Positions 16,534 to 25,368 are shown, counted from the first letter of the stretch. The stretch: DNA of 64,000 nt from DATFVA01 sp963774455 (GCA_963774455.1 CAVZFD010000005.1:310001-374000), one strand, 5' to 3'. Translations and numbers: made by a program. The notes: generated by a model from the letters alone, not told the origin.

Positions 16534-17751
16534 ATGAGCAAAACAATAAGACCTGCGGTAAGAACAAAAAATATTACGTACGCTGTACGCGATATAGTTG
16601 TACTTGCAAACGAAGTTGCAAAGACAGGCAAAGAGATGCTTTATCTCAATATAGGCGATCCGAACTTATTCGATTTCGCCCCGCCCAGACATATGGTTGA
16701 GGCTACCTATAAGGCAATGCTCAGCAACTATAACGGTTACTCACCGTCATCAGGAATTAAACCGGCCCTTGATTCAATTGCTAAGGAAGCCGAGCGGAAA
16801 AATATAAAAAACGTACAGGACATTTTTGTAACCACGGGTGCCAGTGAAGCAATTGATATCTGTCTTACCGCCCTTGTAAATGAAGGAGAAAATGTCCTGA
16901 CACCTACTCCCGGTTACCCGCTTTATACTGCCATTGCCAGCAAACTCCAGAACATGGAGAATCCATATTATCTGAATGAGGAAAACGGCTGGCAGCCGGA
17001 TCCTGATGATATACGAAGCAAGATAAACGATAAAACACGTGCTATTATTATTATAAATCCCAATAATCCTACAGGATCAAACTGCAGTGTGGATACGCTG
17101 AAGGAACTAATAAAAATAGCAAAGGATAATAACCTGGTTATTTTTGCCGACGAAATTTATGATAAGCTTTTATTTGAGGGCGAATCTCATACCTCAATAG
17201 CATCTCTCGACAGTGAAGTTCCCATGGTCACCTTCGGCGGCTTATCCAAAAATTATATGGTTCCTGGTTTCAGAATTGGGTGGGGTATAGTTAGCGGAGA
17301 CAGATCAATACTGAAAGATTATATCGAAGCTATAAACAAACTGCTCCGTGCCAGGCTGTCCGCAAACCATCCCGAGCAGTACGCTATTCCTACGGCGCTG
17401 GATGGCGATCAGTCTCACCTTATAACAGCAAACCAGAAATTAACTTCAAGAAGAGATATGACGGTCGAAATGCTGAATGCAATTCCCGGAATCTCCTGTG
17501 TGAAACCGGAAGGTGCTTTTTATGCTTTCCCAAGACTCCATATCAATACTCCCGATAATATTTTTGTTGCTGAACTTATCAGGGAAACCGGTGTAGTTGT
17601 AGTTCCGGGATCAGGATTCGGTCAGCGTCCGGGAACGAATCATTTCAGGGTGGTCTTTCTGCCTCCCGAAGAGATCCTGATAAAAGCTTATAATAATATT
17701 GCCCGGTTCACCGAAAAATTCATTGAAGAGCACGAAGCTGTCGGGAAATAG
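16534..17751 (+). CDS. PLP-dependent class I/II aminotransferase (AlaA/AspC-like)
   Basis: A 405-residue fold-type I aminotransferase. Visible features: LNIGDPNLFDFAPP near the N-terminus, TGASEAIDICLTAL, the substrate/cofactor motif NPNNPTG (about 175-181), the cofactor-binding aspartate in FADEIYD (Asp206), the Schiff-base lysine Lys239 in GGLSKNYMVPGFRIGW, and the C-terminal substrate-carboxylate arginine in NHFRVVFLP. This arrangement is closest to alanine-synthesising AlaA-type enzymes, but aspartate or other amino donors cannot be excluded by eye. It probably shares the transcript started upstream of the M16 gene. Confidence 0.88.
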   Translation: MSKTIRPAVRTKNITYAVRDIVVLANEVAKTGKEMLYLNIGDPNLFDFAPPRHMVEATYKAMLSNYNGYSPSSGIKPALDSIAKEAERKNIKNVQDIFVTTGASEAIDICLTALVNEGENVLTPTPGYPLYTAIASKLQNMENPYYLNEENGWQPDPDDIRSKINDKTRAIIIINPNNPTGSNCSVDTLKELIKIAKDNNLVIFADEIYDKLLFEGESHTSIASLDSEVPMVTFGGLSKNYMVPGFRIGWGIVSGDRSILKDYIEAINKLLRARLSANHPEQYAIPTALDGDQSHLITANQKLTSRRDMTVEMLNAIPGISCVKPEGAFYAFPRLHINTPDNIFVAELIRETGVVVVPGSGFGQRPGTNHFRVVFLPPEEILIKAYNNIARFTEKFIEEHEAVGK

Positions 17752-17802
17752 ATTTCAATAAATCAGAGTAATAAACTAAGAATTCAGGAGTAGATAGTCA
17801 GA

Positions 17803-19485
17803 ATGCCCAAAATAGTGATAGATGGAAAAGAAATGGAGTTCATCCTGGGACAAACAATTATAGAGGCCGCCCGGGATAATGGAATTACAATACCTCACTT
17901 CTGCTGGCATCCCAAACTAACAGTTTCCGGGAACTGCCGTGTTTGTCTCGTTGAAGTTGAAAAAATGCCAAAGCTTGTTATAGCCTGCTCAACGCTTGCA
18001 GCCGACAGTATGGTTGTTCATACCGCTTCGGAAAATGCGTTGGCGGCAAGGAATGCGGTAATGGAATTTCTCCTGATAAACCATCCGCTTGACTGTCCGA
18101 TCTGCGATGAGGCGGGCGAATGTAAACTGCAGGATTATGCCTATTCTCATGGAGACGGCGAGAGCAGGTTCGTTGAGGAAAAGACCCATAAAGATAAAAG
18201 GGTTCCCCTCGGTCCCTACGTTATGTTCGATGCTGAGAGATGTATTTCCTGTTCACGCTGCATCCGCTTCTGCGACGAGATTGCAAAGGATCCGGAACTT
18301 ACTTTTATTAAACGTGGAGACAGGGTAACTATAGTTACATTCCCTGGTGAGGAGTTGGACAATCCCTATTCACTCAATACAACCGATATCTGTCCCGTTG
18401 GTGCACTTACAAACCGTGACTTCCGCTTCCAGGCGAGAGTGTGGGATATGTCTGCTACAAAATCTATTTGCGTTGGATGTGCGAGAGGATGTAATACTGA
18501 ACTCTGGGTAAGAAATAATAAGATTCTGCGTTTAACCCCGAGACTTAATGAAGAAGTTAACAGCTACTGGATGTGTGACCATGGCAGGATAAATACTTTC
18601 AAATTTATAAATGCAGAGGACAGGGTAGATGGTCCATATGTGAGAAAAGATGGTGTCCTGGGAAAGACCAGCCTTGATGAAGCAGTCTCTGCTGCCGTTA
18701 AAGAATTGAAGAGATTCAATAAAGATGAAATTGCATTCATAGGTTCAGCACACGCAACGAACGAAGACAATTATATACTTGCAAAGTTTGCAAGATTAAT
18801 GGGTTCAAAACATATCGACTTTATGAGGAAAACAGATCCTTCATTTGAAGACCAGATCCTTCGTAGGGAAGATGTGACGCCTAATTCACTTGGCGCTGAA
18901 CTTGCTGGTGTAATCCCCTCAAAAGACGGACTGAACTTTGAAGGTATCATAGACGGAATACGCAAAGGAAAAATTAAAGCATTATACCTTATTGAAGATG
19001 ACCTTGTAAGTGAGAGGCCAGAGCTTGAAGAGATTCTCACCAAACTGGATCTGTTTATAATGCATGCGACTAATATGAACAAAACGGCTGCCCTGGCCGA
19101 TATAGTTCTTCCGGCTGCAACGTATGCCGAGAAGAACGGGACAATGGTCAATTTCCAGGGAAGAGTCCAGCGGCTCAGACCCGCAGTTGCTGCAATGAAT
19201 GTTGACCGTGCACTGGAGGGTATGATGATGAGCAGACTTGATAAATTCGGAACTAAATTCGACAGGTGGGCTGAGAAGAACAAACGCGATGTATTTTCGA
19301 CCTGGAAGCTTCTCGTAATACTTGCAAACGCAGTCGGAAACAAACTAAAATTTGATATGGCGGAGGAAGTTTTTGAAGAAATGGCCGGAAATATTAACGC
19401 TTTTAAGGGACTTGATTATGATGATATCGGGGAGCTAGGTATTCAGTTAAAAGGGAAATTCACAAAAGATCCAGTAAAAGTTTAA
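17803..19485 (+). CDS. nuoG: NADH-quinone oxidoreductase subunit G
   Basis: A 560-residue iron-sulfur subunit of complex I. The N-terminal ferredoxin domain has a [2Fe-2S] set (Cys34, Cys45, Cys48, Cys62), then the His-Cys3 [4Fe-4S] set (His94, Cys98, Cys101, Cys107), then CISCSRCIRFC (Cys147, 150, 153) with Cys197 in DICPVGAL. A fourth set, Cys223, Cys226, Cys230 and Cys258, matches the N7 cluster found only in some bacteria. The remaining molybdopterin-oxidoreductase-like part is short: about 300 residues, versus about 650 in E. coli. It starts the nuoG-H-I trio; the gap to nuoH is 13 bp. Confidence 0.93.
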   Translation: MPKIVIDGKEMEFILGQTIIEAARDNGITIPHFCWHPKLTVSGNCRVCLVEVEKMPKLVIACSTLAADSMVVHTASENALAARNAVMEFLLINHPLDCPICDEAGECKLQDYAYSHGDGESRFVEEKTHKDKRVPLGPYVMFDAERCISCSRCIRFCDEIAKDPELTFIKRGDRVTIVTFPGEELDNPYSLNTTDICPVGALTNRDFRFQARVWDMSATKSICVGCARGCNTELWVRNNKILRLTPRLNEEVNSYWMCDHGRINTFKFINAEDRVDGPYVRKDGVLGKTSLDEAVSAAVKELKRFNKDEIAFIGSAHATNEDNYILAKFARLMGSKHIDFMRKTDPSFEDQILRREDVTPNSLGAELAGVIPSKDGLNFEGIIDGIRKGKIKALYLIEDDLVSERPELEEILTKLDLFIMHATNMNKTAALADIVLPAATYAEKNGTMVNFQGRVQRLRPAVAAMNVDRALEGMMMSRLDKFGTKFDRWAEKNKRDVFSTWKLLVILANAVGNKLKFDMAEEVFEEMAGNINAFKGLDYDDIGELGIQLKGKFTKDPVKV

Positions 19486-19498
19486 CGGAGAATTTATA

Positions 19499-20536
19499 GT
19501 GAACATCTGGGAATTAATTATAATCAGTCTTATAAAGATTCTGGTCATTGTAACCGTTATGCTTCTGACGGTTTCATACCTGGTTTATTTTGAACGCAGG
19601 ATCAGCGCATGGGCTCAGAACAGGCTCGGACCCAACAGGGTGGGCTGGGAAGGTGTGCTTCAGCCCTTCGCGGATGTATTGAAACTGCTGCTGAAAGAGG
19701 ATATAGTTCCCGTAGCCGCTATTAAACCGATTCATACACTGGCTCCAATTATAGCGTTATTTGTTGCATTCACAACTTATGCTGTCATACCAGTTGCGGG
19801 TACGCTGAATGCGTTCGGATATTCCATCCCCCTGGTGGTAGCAGATATAAATATGGGAATTCTTTATGTTCTCGCTCTAAGTTCATTAGGAGTTTATGCA
19901 ATTACTTTAGCAGGCTGGTCATCCGGAAGTAAATATTCGCTGCTCGGAGGAATAAGATCCTCGGCCCAGATGATTTCATATGAAATTTCGATGGGATTTT
20001 CAATTGGAGGAGTATTACTCCTTGCTGAATCCCTTCGGCCCTATGCAATTGTTGAATCACAGGGCGGTTGGCTATGGAATGCATGGATCCAACCTCTGGG
20101 ATTTATAACCTTTGTGGTTTCCGCTTTTGCAGAAACGAACAGACTGCCTTTTGATCTTCCTGAAGCTGAACCAGAGCTGGTTGGAGGTTTTCATACAGAA
20201 TACAGCAGCATGAAATTTGCGGGATTTTTCCTGGCAGAGTACGCTAATATGATTGTAGCGAGTGCAATGATTGTGACCCTTTATCTAGGTGGTTATAATT
20301 TACCGTTTGTAAATGTATATTCGCTAGGCCTTTCTAATGGAATTGTGGTCCTGATACAGATTTTGATGTTTTTAATTAAGACCGGTGCACTCCTTTTCTT
20401 TTTTATCTGGGTCAGATGGAGTCTACCAAGATTCAGGTATGATCAGCTGATGAACCTGGGCTGGAAAGTAATGTTCCCGCTTTCTTTAATCAATATTATA
20501 TGGGTGGCAATTCTTATAATGCTGTTTAAATTATAA
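19499..20536 (+). CDS. nuoH: NADH-quinone oxidoreductase subunit H
   Basis: A 345-residue polytopic membrane subunit of complex I that helps form the quinone pocket at the junction with the peripheral arm. Diagnostic stretches: YFERRISAWAQNRLGPNRVG, QPFADVLKLLLKEDI, FAETNRLPFDLPEAEPELVGGFHTEY (essential quinone-site acidic loop) and RWSLPRFRYDQLM. About eight to nine membrane helices, normal length. The start codon is GTG at 19499, preceded by ACGGAG. It follows nuoG by 13 bp; nuoI begins 68 bp later. Confidence 0.96.
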   Translation: MNIWELIIISLIKILVIVTVMLLTVSYLVYFERRISAWAQNRLGPNRVGWEGVLQPFADVLKLLLKEDIVPVAAIKPIHTLAPIIALFVAFTTYAVIPVAGTLNAFGYSIPLVVADINMGILYVLALSSLGVYAITLAGWSSGSKYSLLGGIRSSAQMISYEISMGFSIGGVLLLAESLRPYAIVESQGGWLWNAWIQPLGFITFVVSAFAETNRLPFDLPEAEPELVGGFHTEYSSMKFAGFFLAEYANMIVASAMIVTLYLGGYNLPFVNVYSLGLSNGIVVLIQILMFLIKTGALLFFFIWVRWSLPRFRYDQLMNLGWKVMFPLSLINIIWVAILIMLFKL

Positions 20537-20604
20537 TATAATTGAGTTTTAATAGTTAATTAGTTATTCATTAACAATAAAGATTTTGAAATTTCGGAGA
20601 TTTG

Positions 20605-21099
20605 ATGGCTGCAAAGAAGAGACAAAAAGATTTAACCTTCTGGGAAAGGATTTATATTCCTGAAATAGTCAAGGGGCTCAGTCTGACACTGAAAAATATG
20701 TTTAAGCCCAAATTCACTATGAAATATCCCGAAGAAAAGTTTATTCCTGCTGCTTCATACCGCGGCCGGCCGGTTCTTGTAATGGAAGAAAACGGCGAGG
20801 AAAGGTGTGTAGCATGCGGTTTATGTTCAAGGGTGTGCCCGGCGCTGGCGATTGAAGTTCAGGCGGGGGAGACCGAAAGAGAAAAAGAACGTTACCCCGA
20901 AAAATTCGAAATAAATATGATCCGATGTATTTTCTGCGGTTTTTGTGAAGAAGTTTGTCCGGAAGAGGCAATAGTAATGAGTAAAGATTATGAACTGGCT
21001 TTTTCAAACAGAGAAGAGGCAATCTATGGAAAAGATAAATTACTGGTCCCCGTCCATCAGCTTCAGGACAGAATTGACTTCCTGAGGAATTATAAATAG
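20605..21099 (+). CDS. nuoI: NADH-quinone oxidoreductase subunit I
   Basis: A 164-residue 8Fe ferredoxin-like subunit carrying clusters N6a and N6b, which pass electrons between NuoG and the quinone-reducing site. Two CxxCxxCxxxC motifs are seen: Cys68, 71, 74, 78 in ERCVACGLCSRVCP and Cys108, 111, 114, 118 in RCIFCGFCEEVCP. An N-terminal amphipathic helix precedes them. The ATG at 20605 is chosen over the adjacent TTG because it sits at the right distance from TCGGAG. The stop TAG directly abuts the next gene's possible TTG start. Confidence 0.95.
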   Translation: MAAKKRQKDLTFWERIYIPEIVKGLSLTLKNMFKPKFTMKYPEEKFIPAASYRGRPVLVMEENGEERCVACGLCSRVCPALAIEVQAGETEREKERYPEKFEINMIRCIFCGFCEEVCPEEAIVMSKDYELAFSNREEAIYGKDKLLVPVHQLQDRIDFLRNYK

Positions 21100-22830
21100 T
21101 TGAAGAAGTTCTTTTTTGTTCTTAACTTCGCTCCCCCCATGCATAGAAGGCTTTACATATTATTTCTCTTATTCGCCGCAATTCCTGTTTTTGGACAGAA
21201 TCCGCAGGAAAACAGCTACAAATTAGCTTTTCCATATAATATTTCGTCAACTTCCAGTTTTGATATATCTGTTGTTGCTTCCAACCCATCCGACCACGCG
21301 GACAAACTGGATTTATATTTTAGCCTACCTGAGAGAATAACTTTTCATAACCTTGAACTTCGTTCCTTCGATAGTACAACGGAAATTCCCTGCAGACAGA
21401 TTGCTTCAGAAAACGCAGATGGCTCTTTGTTTAAGGCAAAAATTGATTTTAGTAAAAACAGGATTACGTCCAGGGACTATTTTCAACTGATTTTTACACT
21501 GAAAGCAGATAATGCTGAGTCAGGAGATTTTAAGCTTGCAGGCATTTTTAAGTCAGAAGATAATATACTGGGTTATCTTCAGTCGTCTCCTTCAGCAGTA
21601 TCAAACGACACCCTTAGATTCTCTACAATCCACCTGAAATTCTATAAACCACAAAGGTTCGCCGGAAATGCACTAGAACTTATTCCCGGGGGTGAGTTTT
21701 CTTTAACACCTGATGTAGACGAAGGTATAGAAAATCTGCTCGCTGAATTCTGGATAAAATTAAATGATAAGCGAACTGATTTCCTGAGTGTCATTAACAA
21801 ACAGACTGGCGAAACCCTCTTAAAAATCTCCACAAACCAGTTTCAAATGATTACCTTCGATTCCGAGAGCAGTTTAACAAGAGAGCTTATTAATCCCTAT
21901 TTTATCAGTCGCGGGAACTGGTACCATATTTCGCTGCTTTCTTCTTTTAATGATCATCGACTGAAATTATTTTGTGGTAATACTCTCGTTGGAAGCTTTG
22001 AAATCGCTTCTTCCCTTCAGCCTGCAGAACTGCAATGGATTTTGAGGAATGAATCACGGAATAAATCTTACCAGGTTGATGTATTGAGATTCCTTGATTT
22101 CAACGATGATATTGAACAATCCTTCATTAATAAAAACTACCTGAATTTTATCTCTGCAAATTCCCGCGTGATTTACCAGTATAATTTTGATTCCGAAGAT
22201 GAATTTTACAGGTCGGGCAATGAATCAGGAACCCATTATAATTCTGTCAATTTTGTAAAATCTGATGCCCCTATCTTTGCCCGTGCTCCAGAAATAAATA
22301 TCGACATGCCAGGAAATGTATATGAATTGACATGGAGCGGCGGTGATTATAAGCAGGCGCGGACATACATTCTTGAGAAATCAGTTAATAACACAGATTT
22401 CATAAGTGTTTCTTCTGTTGAAGCTGATAATTCATATGAGAAAAATTATACATTACTTGATGCAAAGGATCCTTCAGCCGAAATAGTTTATTATCGAATA
22501 AAACAAATTAACAAAGATGGTTCAGAAGTTTTTTCCTCCCAGGTAAAAATAGGGCAGGGAAAAACAGAACCTTTCATTGTTGAACAGAATTATCCCAATC
22601 CTTTTAATCCCCGCACCAGTATCGTTGTCGATTTACTCGAGGATACCGATTTGGAGATCACCGTTTATAACCTTGAAGGAAAAGAAATTACAAAATTATA
22701 TAAAGGTTTTTTAACAAGCGGCACACATAAATTCTCCTTCGATGCTTCTGAACTTTCCTCAGGAGTTTATCTTTACAAGGTTTCGACTCCCCGTTTCTCA
22801 AATACAAAAAAGATGATTCTAACCAAATAA
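21100..22830 (+). CDS. Type IX secretion-sorted protein with LamG-like domain
   Basis: A secreted protein of 563-576 residues. The reading frame is open from a TTG that abuts the nuoI stop; the ATG at 21139 gives the cleaner signal peptide MHRRLYILFLLFAAIPVFGQ and may be the true start. The middle (roughly 190-330) resembles a laminin-G/concanavalin-A-like sandwich (LLAEFWIKLNDKRTDFLSVI, GNWYHISLLSSFNDHRLKLF). A fibronectin-like stretch follows, then a type IX sorting domain in the last 85 residues (VEQNYPNPFNPRTSIVVDL, YNLEGKEITKLY, SSGVYLYKVS, KKMILTK). It sits behind complex I genes with no functional link that I can see. Confidence 0.83.
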   Translation: MKKFFFVLNFAPPMHRRLYILFLLFAAIPVFGQNPQENSYKLAFPYNISSTSSFDISVVASNPSDHADKLDLYFSLPERITFHNLELRSFDSTTEIPCRQIASENADGSLFKAKIDFSKNRITSRDYFQLIFTLKADNAESGDFKLAGIFKSEDNILGYLQSSPSAVSNDTLRFSTIHLKFYKPQRFAGNALELIPGGEFSLTPDVDEGIENLLAEFWIKLNDKRTDFLSVINKQTGETLLKISTNQFQMITFDSESSLTRELINPYFISRGNWYHISLLSSFNDHRLKLFCGNTLVGSFEIASSLQPAELQWILRNESRNKSYQVDVLRFLDFNDDIEQSFINKNYLNFISANSRVIYQYNFDSEDEFYRSGNESGTHYNSVNFVKSDAPIFARAPEINIDMPGNVYELTWSGGDYKQARTYILEKSVNNTDFISVSSVEADNSYEKNYTLLDAKDPSAEIVYYRIKQINKDGSEVFSSQVKIGQGKTEPFIVEQNYPNPFNPRTSIVVDLLEDTDLEITVYNLEGKEITKLYKGFLTSGTHKFSFDASELSSGVYLYKVSTPRFSNTKKMILTK

Positions 22831-22900
22831 GCTGCATAAGTATTTTATTTTTATCCCAACTCTCTTGCCGTCGTGAATTTACTTTATTACAATTTAAGTC

Positions 22901-22908
22901 TATATTTG
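22901..22908 (+). promoter_or_regulatory. Candidate -7 element upstream of the YifB-type gene
   Basis: TATATTTG, a full match to the -7 box used elsewhere in the window, 33 bp before the ATG at 22942. At the expected 20-nt spacing upstream there is only TTT rather than TTG, so the -33 element is degenerate and the assignment is tentative. Confidence 0.4.
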
Positions 22909-22941
22909 GATTGTTCTTAACACTTTACCTGATAAAGGGAA

Positions 22942-24480
22942 ATGCTCTCAAAAATTTATTCTAGTGCAACTTATGGTATCGATGCATACCTGGTTGAGGT
23001 GGAAACACACGTAGAAAAAAAAATACCCGGGTTTACAATTGTTGGTCTCCCTGACAGTGCTGTTAAAGAAAGCAGGGAGAGAGTATCAACTTCTATTAAA
23101 AACATCGGAATTGAATTTCCTAAAAGAAGAATCACTGTAAACCTTGCCCCAGCCGACATAAAAAAAGAGGGAAGTTCATTTGACCTTCCAATTGCCATCG
23201 GGCTCCTTGCAGCAACTGAAGGCATCAAAGAATCTGATTTAAGCGACACTGTTTTTTTAGGCGAACTTGCATTCGACGGCAGGTTGAGACCGGTAAAAGG
23301 AGCTCTGTCGATCGCAGTTGAAGCCCGCAGGCGCAAAATAAAAAGAATAATTCTACCTAAAGCATCAGCTGATGAAGCTTCCATTGTTGACGGTATTAAT
23401 GTGTACGGAATGGAGGATTTGTCAGAAGTAATCCGATTTTTGAATGATGAAATCCAGAAAGAAAAGACGAAGACAGAGATCGATTGCCTGTTCTCAAAGG
23501 TAAATCAATATCATATTGATTTTTCGGATGTAAGGGGTCAGGAAAATGTTAAACGTGCAATTGAAGTTGCAGCTGCCGGATCGCACAATATATTGATGAT
23601 CGGACCACCCGGTTCTGGAAAAACAATGCTGGCCCGAAGAATTCCCTCAATACTTCCTCCTATGACCTTTGAGGAAGCTCTGGAGACAACAAAAATTCAT
23701 TCGGTTGCAGGCATACTTCCAAAGGATAAGGCAATCGTTACTGAACGTCCATTCAGAAATCCCCATCATACTGTTTCGGATGCGGCCATGGTTGGCGGAG
23801 GTTCATTTCCCAGACCCGGAGAAGTATCATATGCCCATTTTGGTGTTTTATTTCTTGATGAACTACCTGAATTCAGAAAAAATGTACTTGAAGTTCTAAG
23901 ACAGCCGCTCGAAGATGGAAAAGTTACCGTCAGCAGATCTAAACTTTCCCTCGAATTCCCGGCAAATTTTATGCTTGCAGCGGCAATGAATCCCTGTCCC
24001 TGCGGATATTATACCGATCCATCCAAAGAATGCACGTGCGTTCCTCCGCAGATTCAGCGTTATATGGCTAAAATATCAGGTCCTTTGCTGGACAGGATTG
24101 ACATTCATATTGAAGTACCTGCTGTAAAGTACAAAGATCTGTCATCCGAAGCCAAAGGTGAATCCTCTGCCAGCATTAGAGAAAGAGTTATAAAAGCCAG
24201 GGAGATACAAATAAAACGTTTCTCAGGATTAAAAAATATGTTTAACAATGGTGACATGGGTTCAAGAGAGATCAGGCAGTTCTGCAAGCTGGATTCTGCA
24301 GGTTCTGAACTAATGAAAATGGCTATGACAAAGCTGGGGTTTTCCGCCCGGGCTTATGACCGTATCTTAAAAGTCAGCCGAACAATTGCGGATCTGGAAG
24401 GTTCTGAAAATATACTTCCTCAACATATAAGCGAGGCAATTCAGTACCGGAGTCTTGACCGGGAACTCTGGAATCACTAA
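22942..24480 (+). CDS. YifB/ComM-type AAA+ magnesium-chelatase-like ATPase
   Basis: A 512-residue protein with an N-terminal Lon-protease-like S5-fold domain (about 1-170; IVGLPDSAVKESRERV, NLAPADIKKEGSSFDLPIA) and a Mg-chelatase ChlI-like AAA+ module. The Walker A motif GPPGSGKT is at 221-228, Walker B LFLDELPEF near 300, and the zinc-like loop MNPCPCGYYTDPSKECTC lies near 350. A C-terminal Mg-chelatase domain completes it. In Vibrio and other bacteria ComM is a branch-migration helicase that integrates donor DNA during natural transformation; the same role is likely but unproven here. Normal length. The gene is followed by 268 bp without a gene before tRNA-Tyr. Confidence 0.9.
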   Translation: MLSKIYSSATYGIDAYLVEVETHVEKKIPGFTIVGLPDSAVKESRERVSTSIKNIGIEFPKRRITVNLAPADIKKEGSSFDLPIAIGLLAATEGIKESDLSDTVFLGELAFDGRLRPVKGALSIAVEARRRKIKRIILPKASADEASIVDGINVYGMEDLSEVIRFLNDEIQKEKTKTEIDCLFSKVNQYHIDFSDVRGQENVKRAIEVAAAGSHNILMIGPPGSGKTMLARRIPSILPPMTFEEALETTKIHSVAGILPKDKAIVTERPFRNPHHTVSDAAMVGGGSFPRPGEVSYAHFGVLFLDELPEFRKNVLEVLRQPLEDGKVTVSRSKLSLEFPANFMLAAAMNPCPCGYYTDPSKECTCVPPQIQRYMAKISGPLLDRIDIHIEVPAVKYKDLSSEAKGESSASIRERVIKAREIQIKRFSGLKNMFNNGDMGSREIRQFCKLDSAGSELMKMAMTKLGFSARAYDRILKVSRTIADLEGSENILPQHISEAIQYRSLDRELWNH

Positions 24481-24698
24481 AAACAGCATTGTTAGCGGGC
24501 TTTAAATGTTTGATTAATTGCAGGAGTTACTTTTACCCAACTGCCAGTTAAATTCCAGAGGCATTTCCGGGGTATTTATTAATGGATACCGAATTTCTTT
24601 TTAATTTAACGGGTGAATGCCTATATTTATCTCTCTACTTCTAAAATTCTAAAAAGTCTTGATTTTCTAAGAAAACAGAAGATAATCCCCCTTTTTAA

Positions 24699-24730
24699 TT
24701 TGCTTTTTACTTTAAATAGAAATATATTTG
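24699..24730 (+). promoter_or_regulatory. Bacteroidota-type promoter of tRNA-Tyr
   Basis: TTTG (24699-24702), 20 nt, then TATATTTG (24723-24730), full consensus. Transcription should begin near 24737, about 12 nt before the mature 5' end of tRNA-Tyr. The upstream intergenic stretch (24481-24698) is AT-rich with nothing else recognisable. Confidence 0.7.
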
Positions 24731-24748
24731 TGGCTCGTTTCGAAAACT

Positions 24749-24832
24749 GGGCGGACGCCGGAGTTGGAGAGCCGGGGCGGACTGTAAATCCGTTGGCTGA
24801 CGCCTTTGGGGGTTCGAATCCCTCGCCGCCCA
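24749..24832 (+). tRNA. tRNA-Tyr (anticodon GTA)
   Basis: An 84-nt class II tRNA with a long variable arm. The anticodon GTA is at 24784-24786 in the loop CTGTAAA. The T arm GGGGG-TTCGAAT-CCCTC is clear, and the acceptor GGGCGG pairs with CCGCCC (position 7-66 is an A/G mismatch). CCA is not encoded. First gene of the translation block. Confidence 0.95.
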
Positions 24833-24848
24833 CAGCTAAAAATTTTGT

Positions 24849-24889
24849 TAAGGGAATAACTTATTGAAAAATGATTCCCTTATTTTTTT
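24849..24889 (+). terminator. Terminator-like hairpin after tRNA-Tyr
   Basis: TAAGGGAAT (24849-24857) pairs with ATTCCCTTA (24874-24882) across a 16-nt loop, followed by TTTTTTT. The stem is good but the loop is long, so termination may be partial. It separates tRNA-Tyr from tRNA-Gly. Confidence 0.6.
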
Positions 24890-24936
24890 GTGCGGAAAAA
24901 ATATTGCAGGTTCTTAAAAATTTTGTTTGACTTAAT

Positions 24937-25010
24937 GCGGGAGTAACTCAGTTGGCTAGAGTCACAGCCTTCCAAGCTGTTGGTCGCGGGTTCGAGTCCC
25001 GTCTCCCGCT
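24937..25010 (+). tRNA. tRNA-Gly (anticodon TCC)
   Basis: A 74-nt tRNA. The acceptor GCGGGAG pairs fully with CTCCCGC, the anticodon loop CTTCCAA gives TCC, and the T loop TTCGAGT is present. The discriminator is T and CCA is not encoded. Twelve bases separate it from tRNA-Thr, so the two are probably cut from one transcript. Confidence 0.97.
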
Positions 25011-25021
25011 CTGGAATTGCT

Positions 25022-25094
25022 GCTGACGTAGCTCAGTTGGTAGAGCACATCCTTGGTAAGGATGAGGTCACCGGTTCAATCCCGGTCGTCAGCT
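25022..25094 (+). tRNA. tRNA-Thr (anticodon GGT)
   Basis: A 73-nt tRNA. The acceptor GCTGACG pairs with CGTCAGC, the D arm GTAGCTCAGTTGGTAGAGC is typical, and the anticodon loop gives GGT. CCA is not encoded. The Tyr-Gly-Thr-(Trp) set next to secE/nusG is a common bacterial arrangement, although tuf, which often follows tRNA-Thr, lies in the str cluster here. Confidence 0.97.
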
Positions 25095-25211
25095 CAAAAG
25101 AGTTGACAGGTTATTCCCGGGAACATTGGATTGGTAAGCTGGTAAAGTATTCCTGGTAAGCCGGAGACTTCATATCACTTTTTGATTTAGACAACCTAAA
25201 ATTAAAATATT

Positions 25212-25361
25212 ATGAGAGAAATAATAACTTTAGAATGCACGGAGTGTAAAAGAAGAAATTACACTACAACTAAAAACAAGAGACTGCATGCCGGTCGTGT
25301 TGAGTATAAAAAATACTGTCGCTGGGATAAAAAGCATACTATTCATAAAGAAACAAAATGA
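25212..25361 (+). CDS. rpmG: 50S ribosomal protein L33
   Basis: A 49-residue zinc-ribbon-like ribosomal protein of the large-subunit E-site region. The sequence MREIITLECTECKRRNY followed by TKNK and EYKKYCRWDKKHTIHKE is clearly L33. The first pair Cys9/Cys12 is intact. In the second half Cys36 is followed by Asp39 where the zinc-binding form has a fourth Cys, so the metal site is incomplete or altered. It lies between tRNA-Thr and tRNA-Trp in the usual place next to secE. Confidence 0.96.
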   Translation: MREIITLECTECKRRNYTTTKNKRLHAGRVEYKKYCRWDKKHTIHKETK

Positions 25362-25368
25362 TTTTGCT

